64,000 nt of DNA from Panicum virgatum (taxonomy: Eukaryota > Streptophyta > Magnoliopsida > Poales > Poaceae). Position 1 is the first letter of the stretch; every line of letters starts with the position of its first letter. The stretch lies in NCBI RefSeq assembly GCF_016808335.1, contig NC_053138.1:58868951-58932950 (forward strand), written 5' to 3'. This document shows positions 32,830 through 45,100 of this stretch, piece by piece. The notes below the pieces were generated by a model. The model saw only the letters and a program-made list of their open reading frames with translations, was not told the origin of the DNA and ran no database searches. The position numbers and the translations under genes are program-made.

Positions 32830-35233
32830 CTAGAGAGTGAGAGTCTCAAGCAACGACTCCATCTCTGGGTGTGGCCGGCACGAAGCAACAAGAGGCACGG
32901 CCATGGGCATGGTGAGACCTGACCCCTCGCTCATGTCCACCTCCCCCTCTCGCCCCCACTCGAAGCACTGCAGCATGACCCCCAGCGCCATCCCCACCGT
33001 CCTCACGGCGAGCCCCTCGCCGGGGCACCTCCGTCTTCCCATCCCGAACGGCATCATCCACCCCCGACCTCCATCCGGCCGATCCCCATCGTCCTCCATG
33101 AACCTCTCCGGCATGAACTTCTCCGGGTCCCTCCACATGGCCGGGTCCCGCTGCATCGAGTAGACGTCGACGAGCACCATCGTGCCCCGGGCGACGGCAT
33201 GGCCGCCGGCGATGGCGCAGTCGCGCGAGGCCTCGTGGGGGACGTGGTTGGGGGTGAGAGGGCACAGCCGGAGCGTCTCGGCGATGACGCTCCGGAGGTA
33301 GGGGAGGCCGGCGAGGTCGGATTCATGGAGCAGCCGGGATGTGCCGACGACGGAGTGGATTTCGTCGGCTGCTTTCTTGAGCGCGTCGGGGTTGCTGAGC
33401 AGGAGCGCCATTGCCCACTCGATGGTGCTGGTGGAGGTGTCGGTCCCTGCTTGTAGCAAGCTCTGCATGGGGGTGGGCATATACATGTTGCAGAAAACAG
33501 AAAAGATGATTTACAGATAACTTATGTAACAAAAAAATCAAGATATATACATTTTATTAGATTATTCCCGTTGATCAAACTTCTATTACTTTGAGCATCC
33601 ATCAATAAATTGAAAAACTATTTAATCGTCATGAAAACAATTGGACAATGCGTGAAATAGCATATATTTCATAGAAAAAACTAGTCAAAGTGTCAACCGG
33701 TAAACCGTGTCTATATGCTAAAATATTGGCAACACAGTAGCAGTGGCCGCAAGTTTAGATAGGTACAGTATTCGCCACTCTCGCCAGTAGTGCCTGTGTG
33801 CAGACATCTCTAATCTGAATATTGATAAAAGTATTGATAAAAAGTAAAATTCAAACACTCTGAATTTACAAGTTTGATTGGAGCAGAACAAATATTAAAC
33901 CAGAGTGGTTGTGCTGAACCCTTGTGTTTCAAATCAAGTACTGGAGTACCATTAATTGGCACTATCGCATGACAAGTGCAGTCCAAATCATACTGCTCAA
34001 CAACTAAACAAAATAGCTAGTGCAAACATCTGCAGTGTCCAATGTCAAAAGCTGATATAATACTAGCAATTAGCAAAGTAGTACCTAATACCACCCAAGT
34101 CAGTTTTAAACATAGCAAACTTAACCAAACACTGAATTATTGCCACTAATAAAGAATCAGTTAATGGAAGCAAGGCCAGTGCGGGACACGTCGGCCACAT
34201 TTCTCGCCGGCGGCGGCGCCGTCCCTGCATGCATGTGCAGGCGATACCGCATCAACGGCCAGAACGATGCTTGCAGGTCGTTGGCGTGTCTACGACTCAC
34301 CAGGCAGACGGTGCGGATGACCACGTCGTCGAGCGGCTCCGGCGAGCCCTCCTGCTGCTGCCGGAGCAGGTCGCCGATCACCGTCCTCGGCGTCTCCTGC
34401 GCTGGGGCGCCGCGAGGGTGGCGCCGCCTGTACTCGTCGATGAGGCTCTGGCCGAAGCGGTGGCGCGCCTTGGCGAGCGCGGCGAGCCTCTTGGCCGTCC
34501 TCCCGAAGTCCAGCAGCCGCAGCACCGGCAGGAAGTCGTGCCGGTTGGCCGCCCCCGCCGCCGCGAACCCCGCCTCCGTCATCTCCTTGAACCGGAGCAC
34601 CTGCTCCCCGGTCATGCGCTCTCCGGCGACCGTGGTCATGATGGCGTTGACCACGAACTCGTAGGCCGTCTCCTTCACGGCGACCGAGGCGCCGGGCCCC
34701 GCGCTGCGGAGCCGGAGCCGGAGCCTCGCCGCCATGGCGCGCGCGGCGGCGTCGCGAGCGGCGGCGGTGGCGGCCAGGCGGTGCGCGCAGAGCGCGTGCA
34801 CGGTGGCGAGGCGCCGGAGCTGGCGCCACAGCGGGCCGTAGCTGGCGGTGGAGATGGAGGGGCAGTCGTCGGTGAGGAGCCGCCGCGACGCGAGCCCCGG
34901 GCGGTCCGCGAGCGCGACGTCGTGGACGGTGAAGCACTCGTCGGCGACGGACGGGGAGGTGACGAAGAGGACCGGCTTGGAGCCGAACCGGAGCAGGAGG
35001 AGGCCGGCGCCGTCGCCGTAGCGGTCGGCCAGCGAGGCGAGGCACCGGTGCAGCGGCTTCTTGAGGAGGTGGAGGTGGCCGACGACGGGAAGCGCCGGCG
35101 GGCTTGGGATCCTCCGGCCCTGGCCGATAGCGTTCTTATTACGATGTGAAGCCGAGAGCAAGCGCGAGAGTAGCCATGTGATGAGGAGCAGAAGAAGAGA
35201 TGCGAAGAGCAAGGGTTTCGAGATCATCTCCAT
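32830..35233 (-). CDS. CYP81-like cytochrome P450, two exons
   Basis: Exons 35233-34301 and 33462-32830 (GT-AG) give 521 residues. It is the tandem neighbour and close relative of the gene at 29453-32352, in the same orientation, with about 480 bp between them. It has the membrane anchor, then IPSPPALPVVGHLHLLKKP, AGTDTS in the I-helix (316-321), AETLRLCP (E373, R376), FMPERF and [13 protein letters not shown] with Cys457. Intron 1 of its relatives is missing without a scar: the reading passes directly from MTGEQ to VLRFK. No damage is seen, so it should be functional. Family assignment is firm; subfamily and substrate are not. Confidence 0.9.
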
Positions 35234-35392
35234 GGTTTGAATTGAATTGATGCTCGGAGTTCACACTTGACAGCCCTCCTGCAGGCTGCAGGTCTATTTG
35301 TAGATGAACATTGACTTTATGAGATGGGATCTTATATGTACCCAAACAACTAATGTTTCGGATTTATTATTATATATATAATTACATAGCAG
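35234..35392. other. upstream region of P450 gene
   Basis: The complement carries CTACAAATAGACC about 55 bases upstream of the start at 35233, a weak TATA-like site. Nothing else can be supported. Confidence 0.3.
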
Positions 35393-36114
35393 TCATGGCT
35401 TTAAATAGTGGGCTATGACAAATAGCGGCGTATTTTTTCTCGAGCTCAAGAGGCTATAGCGGAGGCTATAACAGGCTATGGCAAATAGCAGTTTACTACT
35501 AAACTATGAAAAATACGAGTAATAGGTGCACAAAAATATGGTAATTAGTGAATTTCATAAACATAAATATGTTTCTAGGACTACGGGTACATTACTTAAG
35601 TTGACAATAAAACAAAATTCATACAATCAAATATTCAGTTGTCCCCAAAAGACCAAAACAACAGCACCGAGCTAAGGATAAGACTATAGCAGCACTAAAG
35701 CTACGCCATTTAGCGTAGTTATAGCTCAGGATGCAGATTAGACTGGGTTGACCCAGTGACCCATTACCCAACTTCGAAATTTCAGTGTAAAAACTCTATA
35801 GGGCCAACCCACTAGGGTCATGCTAATTTACGGTCAACCGTACGGGAGGCTCCCGTACAATTGATTTTCCGATAGTTTTTTTTGTTTTTAGAAATTTTTT
35901 TGTCGTTTTCTGAGAAAAATAAATTCAGACATTTTTTTATGAGTCAAATAATTTTTCGAGTGAAATTTTGGTGGGTAGAAAAAAATTCAAGATACAAATT
36001 GGTGAGATAAAAAAAATTTACAAGAAAAATTTATCAAATGGAAGAAACAAAAAAAAGTACATCCAAAAAAATTTTGTATGCAAAAGAACAAAAAAAAAAC
36101 TAGATCTGGGGGCT

Positions 36115-36403
36115 GCTCGAACCCGGGCGCCGCCGCCACCCCGAGCGGCACCCCGTGGTACTTGACGTCGAAGGCCGTGGCGCCGTACCGGATGCCCACC
36201 TTGTTGGGGTTCACGGCGGTGAAGAGCAGCGTGATGTTGAGGGAGAGGTAGGCGGCGCCGGGCACGCCGGCCGGGGCCGCCGCGGGGGATGTCGGCGAGG
36301 CCACGAGGAGGTACTGCACGGACACCTGGTTGAGGTCGAACTGCGGCTTGCGGGGCTTCACCACGAGCACGACGACGAGCGCGACCGCGAGGGCGAGGAG
36401 CGC
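36115..36403 (-). pseudogene. captured LEA_2 (NDR1/HIN1-like) gene fragment
   Basis: The minus strand reads a hydrophobic segment (LALAVALVVVLVV), then KPRKPQFDLNQVSVQYL, LSLNITLLFTAVNPNKVGI and RYGATAFDVKYHGVPLG. This is the start of an LEA_2 domain after a single membrane segment, as in NHL/YLS9-like plant proteins. The reading then runs into A-rich transposon sequence and has no proper start or end. It lies in the nested transposon block. Confidence 0.75.
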
Positions 36404-36619
36404 CAGAGGAGAGTAAGGTTGGGGGGCAGAGAAAAAAGAGATAAGAGAAGAGGAAAATTTCTCTGGAGAAGTAAGGGGGGCAGTGGGCGATGTGGGGGTC
36501 GACCGTATGTTTCGAAACTTACGGTCACCCGTAGACTCAGCATTGGGAACCCACTAATACTTGCATTGGTGCCAAATTGGGTATGACACTATGGGCCGTT
36601 GGGTTACCCACTGGCGGGT

Positions 36620-37205
36620 CGCACAAGATCATCTGGAAGAATGCAATGCAAGTCCTGGACGCGACATGAGAGGCTGCAGACGAGGCCAATCATAGCGAGC
36701 TTGATGCCTTAACCCTGCTGCTGCGACGGCGGCGGCGTGCGGGGCGGCGGCCGCCGCCGCCGGCAGCAGCATGCTGGGACAGCGACGATGCCGGAGCTCG
36801 CAGTCGTTGAGTTCCTCCTCGTCGTCAATGATGATGACCTCGCGGTCCTTGTGTGTGGCCATGGCGTCGCCTTGGAAGATGAGATGACAGCGGCCCTCCT
36901 CGGCTCCTTGTGAGTTGTGACGCCGTCGAATGAGCTCCGGCTGGGACCCTGTGGAGGAGCCAAAGCGAGCCGCTCGCGCTGCTGCGGGCTGTGGCGGCCG
37001 CCGCCCGCCGCTGGTTATGCAGTAGCTAGGCTGGTCGATGAGGATGAATCCGTGGTGGAGCTGCTCGTCGTCAGCGCCATGGAATCCTTCTCGTCGGCGC
37101 GCTCGGCCTGCAGCACCATCCTCCTCTGCTGAGCGGCGGGGTCGCAGCACGCCCTGTTGGAATCCCTGATGTAGAGCACCCAGCCGGATTGGCACCCGCT
37201 GCTCT
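36620..37205 (-). pseudogene. captured SOB FIVE-LIKE (SOFL) gene fragment
   Basis: At about 37200-37140 the complement reads SSGCQSGWVLYIRDSNR, which matches the SOFL-A motif of the plant SOB FIVE-LIKE family (small proteins that raise cytokinin levels in Arabidopsis). It continues QQRRMVLQAERADEKDSM and a serine-rich stretch before a stop. Another frame downstream holds DREVIIIDDEEEL. No start codon is in place and frames switch, so it is a fragment. The call rests mainly on the single motif. Confidence 0.55.
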
Positions 37206-37525
37206 TTGCCTGCAGTTTACTCCTTTTGCTTCCCTATGAGCATCTCGGGCAGACCGGCAGTGAAGCATGACCATCATATATAAATTTGGTGTTTTCTAGT
37301 TGACCCATGCGCAAATGTTGTTATGGGTCAGGGTAACCCAAAACACCAAAAAGTTATTAATGGGTAGTTTGTGTCAATCACTGGTTGACCCACTTGCATC
37401 CTGAGTTATAGCCCAATTTAGCGTCTATAGCTGTCATAGCGGCACAAATACAAATAGCGTAGCGGGGATCTTCTAAAAAGGTTATAGCGGAGCTATATAT
37501 AGCGGGGCTATAACCATGATAGCAG

Positions 37526-37906
37526 CAGGTGGTTACGCTTAGGCATTCTGAGATATGTCGAGATCCAGATAGATTATAATAGAGCTAGCACTTCATCTGT
37601 GAATTGTTATGAGTTGAGAATAATTCTAGAACATTTAGGACATTAAATATGCATGTATCGAGCAGGAAAAAATTATGACATCGGTAGAAATTTGCATCGT
37701 AAATAAATTAGTTGTATTTTTAAATTCAAGTTCTGTGATGTACTTGAATTCCGAATCCACTCTTTTTGATTGGGAAAGAAGGCTCCATTTCAAGTTTTCA
37801 GAAATGTGACATTTCAAGTTTTCAGAAATTTTCAGAACAACGAACACCCGAGGGTGGTGGACCCAGCGAAGACGCACTACCACAGACCACCTCATCTACG
37901 CCCAAA
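37526..37906. other. non-coding spacer
   Basis: AT-rich sequence with a direct repeat of CATTTCAAGTTTTCAGAAAT (37787-37830). No gene. Confidence 0.4.
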
Positions 37907-38407
37907 CTAGACGTATAGCCCGCGCATTTGCGTGGCTAGTATTAAAAATTCAAAAATTTGCATGTCGTTGTATCCTTACTAAAAGGTTATACTATTTTTT
38001 TTACCATACATCATCCGGTTCATTATCGTAAATTATATCTTATTATTGATTAAAATAATTCAACTATGATCTACCTATAATAACAATTTGATTTGTTGAG
38101 CTTTAATAATATTATGCAGATAATTATTCTTATTTTTATTTTATTTTGATTGGTTGTTGTTATCTTTAGTTTTTATTAATAGTATATATTTGTAACTGAT
38201 ACATAACTAAATGATATTTTATATTTAATTTTTCATAATGGCATTGATGGGTGATTTTTAATTAGGCACAGGGGTATTTTAGGCTAATTTTTATCGTAAT
38301 GGCAGTGATGTGTAATTTTTATTTTTCTATTTTTCTCCGATTAATGTGGGAATTTCTAAGCCTTGAGAGCGAACGTGGAGGCTCCGTTTGTTGGCCAAAT
38401 AATAAGA
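37907..38407 (-). mobile_element. small non-autonomous Helitron
   Basis: On the minus strand it begins A then TCTTATTATTTGGCC (38407) and ends with a CCACGC/GCGCGG hairpin, a 9-base spacer, then CTAG and T (37907). It inserts between A and T, has no target duplication, and its sequence near the start (CTTAGAAATTCCCACATTAATC) is shared with the other Helitrons here. Non-coding, 501 bp. Confidence 0.55.
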
Positions 38408-38410
38408 TAA

Positions 38411-40850
38411 CTAGGGTGGTGCCCCGCGCAAATAGCGCGGCAGCTAGTTCTCCGATGCTAATATTTATATTGTTTATTTAAAAATAATTTTATTTATATA
38501 TTCCCTCTGTTCTAGAAAAATAAATCATTATAGTTATAGGGTTCAGAATTTGTCCAAAAAATAAATCATTCTATTCTATTTGGAAAGTGTATGTGCATGT
38601 AAAAATCAGTTATTGCTAAATATGGATAATAAATAAGGGCAAATATGCTCATTTTTCATTCTTGTTAATCTGTTCTAAAATTTCTAGGATGACTTTTTTT
38701 TGAGATAGAGGGAGTAGGTTGGTCTGTTGATTTATTGCTATTATTTTGTCTAATTTGTCCAGACTGAGGTGTCGTTTTTTCCTAATCATCACATCATGTG
38801 ATGCGGAATATAAATTCACGTTAAAAGAGAAAACAAATAAACATCTTGTGATTTAATTTTAGTTAGAGAGTTTTAGCCGCGGCGTTAAATTATGCTGTTA
38901 AGAAGAAGATTTGGCTGACTTAATTGTTTTTAATTACATGTTCTATTACTGAGAGGGGTTAGAAAATCAAAACGTTTAGTGAAAATGATTAAATTATTTA
39001 TAAAGGGAAGACACAATAGCTGCAATTTAAATTACAAACTGAAATTTTAGAATGTCATTAGGGAAAGATAGACCTGAAACTTCTGGCTACAAAAATTCGA
39101 AGTCTATAAGCTAGTAGCTTCCATTGTAATAACCACCACATGTCTAAAATCTTGCTTCTTTCGGATCCTATACTTGCAACATCTTTAATTTTATCCTACG
39201 ACCGCAACAGGAAACCATCGCCAATGCACTGTTTCTCTATGGTGCACGGAGGACAACAGTCAACAATTGTGCCCCCAATCTTATACCCCCTATCTTATGC
39301 CCCCTATTGCCACGCCTTCCTGCATATTTTCTACACGATATTTCCCCTTAGATGGCTGGTGGCATGAATTAACATGGGGTCTATGCAAACTCCGCTTCCA
39401 TGCCAACTACCACGGTTCCCAAACCACATAATTTGTTTGTTATCACCGGTCGGCCGATGTCCCAATAAGCGTAGGTTTGTGAATTGTGTCGGTTCATATG
39501 AACCCACCAAACCACCTGCCAGGGTTTGATGTGGGATCATAAACATGAGATGAAAACAAATCAAAGTTATAATGAAGGCTTTTTTCTGGTCAAATAATGA
39601 GATTTGAGGCAAAACTCACCTCATCACTAATCTATTCTTGCCCTTACTCCTTTGACCAAAAGTTTGCCACGCCAACAACGCCGATTCCTTTGACCAAAAG
39701 TTTGCCACGCCAACAATGCCGATTCACCTTACTGTTCTTGACCTCCCAAGTCTACTTTGATCTACCAGGAATGCCAAATGAATCGTTCGTATTGCTTGCT
39801 CTCGCTCTGGCCACAAACACGTCAGTAAACTACATGTGGACATTCCTATATTTAGGATGACAAAGGCTATAGTATGACGATAGCCACAAAGATGCCGAAT
39901 TTTATGTCCTGGCCTCCCAAAGCACCAAGCAAGCAACCATCCAAGTTTACCGTTGCGAGCTTGACGATGGTGAGAACAAAAAGCATATCACCAGTATCTG
40001 TGCGTTAGTGTCATCACCACCTATCGAGCACCAAGCCACCAACACGTTGCAGCAGTCATGTGCATCTCTTGTTCTAGCATGTCATTTTGGTATTGGCATT
40101 GTATATTTGTCACACAATCGACCGGAGCAGATGACCAACTCGGACGTGTTGAACTCCACCAGGTCAATCTCGCTCCCTCTCCTCATATCTTATCCCGTGT
40201 TCTTTCCCCTATCAGGTTTAACCCCTATCTTATCTCGGTTGCCAGAAAGGGATGTTACATACAACTTCATGATGCACAAGCTAGCACGCAAGGTTGACCA
40301 TCACTTAATATTTTGTCACCTCCTCGTATCGTCACCAAACCATGGTGTGGTGGTGATTGGTTTTGGCTCGATTTGCATCTAAAGTACAGTGGGCAAAGTC
40401 TTCACTCGCTCTTTTATGCTTGCACATAATTTTAAATTTATATATATGTATATTAGTCATATTCAATATAAATTATTTGGATAAAAAATTATATACATAT
40501 TATTAGTCGTATCTGATATGGATTCTTTGGATAAGTTTAGACCGTTAGGACTTTTTGGTCACTATTAATTTTCTTATTTTTATAATTCCGAATTTAACTA
40601 TTTAGTAATCGTATTCAACACATACTCATTGGTTATATTCTATTTTCCATATTTTTCAATTCTGAAATTAGCTATTTATTAATTATATTTGATATGTACT
40701 CTTGATTTTTTTAGACCGTTAGATCTTCATAAAATCCAATGGTGTAAATCCTTCTCTTTTTTAGATTAACGTGGGAATTTCTAGGTACTCTTGACGAACG
40801 TGGTGACTTTTTTTTAACACTATTGTATTAAGATAATAATAGATAATAGA
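38411..40850 (-). mobile_element. non-autonomous Helitron, 2.4 kb
   Basis: The minus strand begins TCTATTATCTATTATTATC after an A (40850) and ends with the hairpin CCGCGCTATTTGCGCGG (complement of about 38423-38439), a 10-base spacer and CTAG before T (38411). The start is shared with 43632 and 38407. No Rep/helicase is present. The interior holds a 38-bp tandem duplication (39649-39726, CCTTTGACCAAAAG...) and an open frame (40008-40382, 124 codons) that I do not recognise. Confidence 0.65.
39649..39726. repeat. 38-bp tandem repeat, two copies
   Basis: The two copies start CCTTTGACCAAAAG and end GCCGATT, differing at about one base. They lie within the Helitron. Confidence 0.85.
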
Positions 40851-42127
40851 TTGACCGTGTCTGAATTGTATGGGACTGTGGGTTCAAGGCAATTTCAGTA
40901 ACGCAGATGGCAAAAGGAAGCCGGTCGGCTAGACCAACGACCAATCCGTCGTACTAGCTTTTATGTGTCATTTCTAAACGTGGATCATGGCGTCTACAAA
41001 AGCGTTGGATGCAGAATCGCAGATCTCACGTTTTGTGGTGAGAGAAACGTGTGACAGTCTGACAGAGGATATGGAAAGAGGATCAGAAGACTGAAGACAG
41101 GTTGGTCTCTCAGGTACGTCGTCTGGCAGATGATGCAGAATTGCATTCAGAAGAATCGCCGGACAGGGACATGCAGGCTAATAACCAGAGACCTAGGTGG
41201 GGTTCGTTCTAGCTTAGTGGGCACATACGACCATGCTGTGGTAACTGCGGCCAAGTAGGCATCATGTGCGTCCATGTATAACCCCCACACAGTGACTCCA
41301 TGTATAAGACCATGTGGTAGAGATCGGCTTAGTGCAATCTCTATGCGACAAAAGATACTCGGAAGAAGCAGGTGCCATCAAGCAGGATAATCCTAACATC
41401 TAAAGTTTTTAAGAAGACAACAGATGTGGAGATTAGTTGCTGCATAAGGCTCAAGGCAAGATTGAAGCAAGAGCATGGAATAAGTTTGAAATTAATTTAG
41501 TGTTTCTAGTTTTTTTTCTTTAGTCTCTTTCTTTCTTGTTCTCTTTGTTCCTTGTATTGAGACGTAGAGTCTAAGTGCTTTTGTACCTTCTGGCTATGTG
41601 GCCGGATTAGTTTTTTTGTGGTCATAGACATTCGCATGTGAATGCTCTTTTACCTTCTGGCTACGTGGCCGGATTAGTTCCTTTATGGTCGTAGACATTC
41701 GCATGTGAATGTTCAAAATCGCAACCGGATTTAATATAAGAATCAAGAAACTTTGTGTGAGAGAGACAAGTGAATTATATATTAATGGTGAAAAGCTAAC
41801 TGTACGAGTGCGCTGAGAGATGAGGCATAAAGATCCTTGTAGCCAGTAGCAGACCGTTGGAAGAAGACGAACCAAGCATTTGATATACATTCTGTTTAAA
41901 TATATTGTAAAATCCCTATATCTAGAAAGATAAAACGATCCATAAGTTGGAACGGAGGAAGTATATATCTTATATTTTATTTCGGTACCTAAGATTTTTT
42001 CTTAGACACAAACATTGCAAATCTACAATAGTGTATGCATGGATCGTAGTATATATCATTGAAGTCAATCAGTGGCCATCCACAATGAATTGATTATATG
42101 CATGATCCACGAAATTGGAGTACCCTG
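40851..42127. other. intergenic, no gene
   Basis: A possible transcript-like or retrotransposon-derived stretch runs from 41040 to 41720, but no coding region is recognised. It holds one tandem duplication, listed separately. Confidence 0.4.
41586..41714. repeat. tandem repeat, about 68 bp, two copies
   Basis: Both copies run from ACCTTCTGGCTA(T/C)GTGGCC to CATTCGCATGTGAATG, with a few differences. Confidence 0.85.
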
Positions 42128-42130
42128 CAT

Positions 42131-42142
42131 ATACATAAAGAC
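42131..42142 (+). promoter_or_regulatory. TATA-like core promoter element
   Basis: ATACATAAAGAC lies 35-46 bases upstream of the start at 42177 and matches the string upstream of the gene at 29453-32352. Confidence 0.45.
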
Positions 42143-42176
42143 CAAGAGACACTGAATTCCATGCGTCAACTAAGCC

Positions 42177-45100
42177 ATGGAGATCTCACAAACCTTGCTT
42201 TTATCCTTCCTCCTCCTCTTCATCACATGGCTACTCCTGCAATCTTCAACTGGCAAGAACACGTGCGGCGGGAACGGCCATGGCCGGCACGGCATCCCTA
42301 GCCCGCCGGCGCGCCCCGTCGTCGGCCACCTCCACCTTCTGAAGAAGCCGCTGCACCGCTCCCTCGCCGCGCTCGCCACCCGCTACGGCGACGGCGCCGG
42401 CCTCCTCCTCCTCCGCTTCGGCGCGCGGCCGGTCCTCCTCGTCTCCTCCCCGGCCGTCGCGCGCGAGTGCTTCACCGCCCACGACGTCGCGCTCGCGGGC
42501 CGCCCGGCGGGGCTCGCGTCGCGGCGGCTGCTCCCGGACGACTGCCCCACCATCGCCACCGCCAGCTACGGCCCGCTCTGGCGCCAGCTCCGCCGCCTCG
42601 CCACCGTGCACGCGCTCTGCGCGCACCGCCTGGACGCCACCGCCGCCGCGCGCGACGCCGGGGCGCGCGCCATGGCGGCGAAGCTCTGGCGCGCTGGGCC
42701 AGGTAGTGCGGTCGCCGTAAAGGCGACGGCGTACGAGTTCGTCATCAACCTCATCATGGCCATGGTCGCCGGCAAGCGCATGCGGCCGGAAGAGGTACGG
42801 CCGCTGTTCTCGATCGCCTCATGCCAAGGCCGTTCGATTTACTGCTCAGCTTGCGTGCAGGTGCTTCGGTTCAAGGCGATGACGGAGGCGGCGCACGCGG
42901 CGACGGGGGCCGCAAACCGGCACGACTTCATTCCGGCGCTGCGGCTGCTGGACTTGGGGCGGACGGCGAGGAAGCTCGCCGCCCTCGCCAAGGAGCGCCA
43001 CCAGTTCGGCCAGAGCCTCATCGACGACTACAAGCGCCGTCGTCGTCATCCTACTAGCAGCGCCTCCGAGCCCGAGACGCCGAGGACGGTGGTCGGCGAC
43101 CTGCTCCGGGAGCAGGAGCGGTCGCCGGAGTCGCTCGACGACGTGGTCATCCGCACCGTCTGCCTGGTGGGTCACACTCGCTCGTGGCGCCGCCATACGT
43201 TACCTCACGGCGACGACTTGCAAAGCGCGCGTCGTGCTGGCCGTCGATGGAAAATCCAACGGTCGTTGTGAATTGTGGCCGATATGTACTGCACTAGCTA
43301 AGGCTCCTAGCTAATTGATGATTAGTGAAAATAATTCATGTAGTTTAATTTAAGCGTTACTTGTTGCAAAGGTTAAGGCTCACTTGGAGTAGTTTACTAC
43401 TAGCACAAGGGTTTGACATTAGCTCTCTGTGTATATATGTTCGCACTAATAATTTGTTATGCCTGCCTTTAATTTTGAAATTTTAATTACACATTTATGA
43501 CATATTCAGGGTCGAGATATGACGGCATGTATTGAATTTTCTAAGAGAGGTTTTTTTTTCAATGTCACAATTTTGTTAAGTTTTACAAGGACATTATAAT
43601 ATAGGACAGTGACATTAATGGTTAAAAGTAATCTATTATATTATTAAAGGAGTGTTAAAAGAAGCCACCACGTTCGCCGAGAGGGTCTAGAAATTCCCAC
43701 ATTAATCTAAAAAAGAGAAGAATTTGCACCGTTGGATTTTATGAAGATCTAACGATTCAAACTAACTCAAGAGTTCATATCAAATACGATTAATAAATAG
43801 CTAATTTTGAATTTAAAAAATTAAAGAAAATTAAGACATGGCAAAGAGTCCATGCTGAATACTATTAGTAAATAGTTTAATTCGGAATTAAAAAATAAGG
43901 AAATTAGGGCTTAATCAAAGAGTCCATGTTGAATACAATTACTAAATAGGAAAATTCTGAATTATCAAATTAAAAAATAGCATTACCACTAGATAAAAAT
44001 TAATATTAGCTGAATAGCTAAATTTAAAATTAAAAGTATAAATTATATTATATTATTAAGGGAGTGTTAAAACAAACCACCACATTCGTCGAGAGGGTCT
44101 AGAAATTCCTACGTTATTCTATGACTGTCCAACTGTTGTCAGTTGACTAATTTTTTAGTATGTCATATTGTTGGTACATGTTAAAAGTTTTGCAAACGGA
44201 TTATGCGTTCTGGACGATTGAAGAAGAGGGGGGCATGGGTAATATGTGAGCTTGATGGAAAAACATATGTTTTAGAATTAATCTGGACTGTTAATACCTC
44301 TTTGCAAAGAGATAATGTTGACTTGAATTCCTAGCAACTACTGGTAGCTAGCAGCACGGTGGTCGCAGGCAACAGGCTGGCAGAGGGAGCCTCCGACGCG
44401 ATGTGCTCCCGGTGTCGTGGCACTGCCCGACGTGAAGGGATGTCGAAGATGGATGGAGTAAAGAAACGCGATGAGATGTCAAATACGATTAATAAATAGC
44501 TAATTTCGAATTTAAAAATTTTAAAAAAAACATGACAAAAAGTCCATACCAAATACGATTAGTAAATATAGCTTAATTTGGAATTAAAAAAATAAGGAAA
44601 TTAGGACTTAACCAAAGAGTCCATGTTGAATACAATTACTAAATAAGCAAATTCGGAATTATAAAATTAAAAAAATTAGCATTGGCACACGACAAAAAAA
44701 TTATTATTAGCCAAATAGCTAAATTAAAAATTTAAAGTATAAAAAAATTGGCATCAAATATGATTAATAAATAGATAAATGCAAGAACTAGAATAAAAAA
44801 ATTATTGTTGATATGTGTAGTGATTATGAATCATATTAAGAAGAAAAATAGCTAAATAAATAGTATCAAATGCAATAATAAAAATCCAAGTTTGAGTTTC
44901 ATGGCAAATAAAGTTAATAAATACTCCAAATTAACGAAGATCTAAATAATATTTGTGTATAGGATTTACACCATTCGATTTAATGAAGATCTGACGATCT
45001 AAATTGGACAAAAGAGTCCATGTCCAATTTAAACTACCAAAAAATATCTGTATCCAATTAAAGTTAAATACAGGGTCCGCATGACATAAAAACTCATGTT

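Larger units (their letters stand above)
35393..37525. mobile_element. nested transposon block with captured gene pieces
   Basis: Both flanks carry inverted copies of CTATAGCGG-rich sequence (35393-35735 and, on the complement, 37520-37395), with outer ends TCATGGCTTTAAATAG and, inverted, ATCATGGTTATAGCCC. Inside them a second inverted pair lies around GGGTTGACCCA (35747) and GGGTCAACCAG (complement of about 37385). The interior contains an LEA_2 gene piece and an SOFL gene piece. No transposase is seen, so the class is unassigned. Confidence 0.5.

Noticed and set aside
34229..35149. 306-codon open frame on the plus strand
   Set aside because: It is the antisense shadow of GC-rich P450 exon 1; the minus-strand reading has all family motifs.
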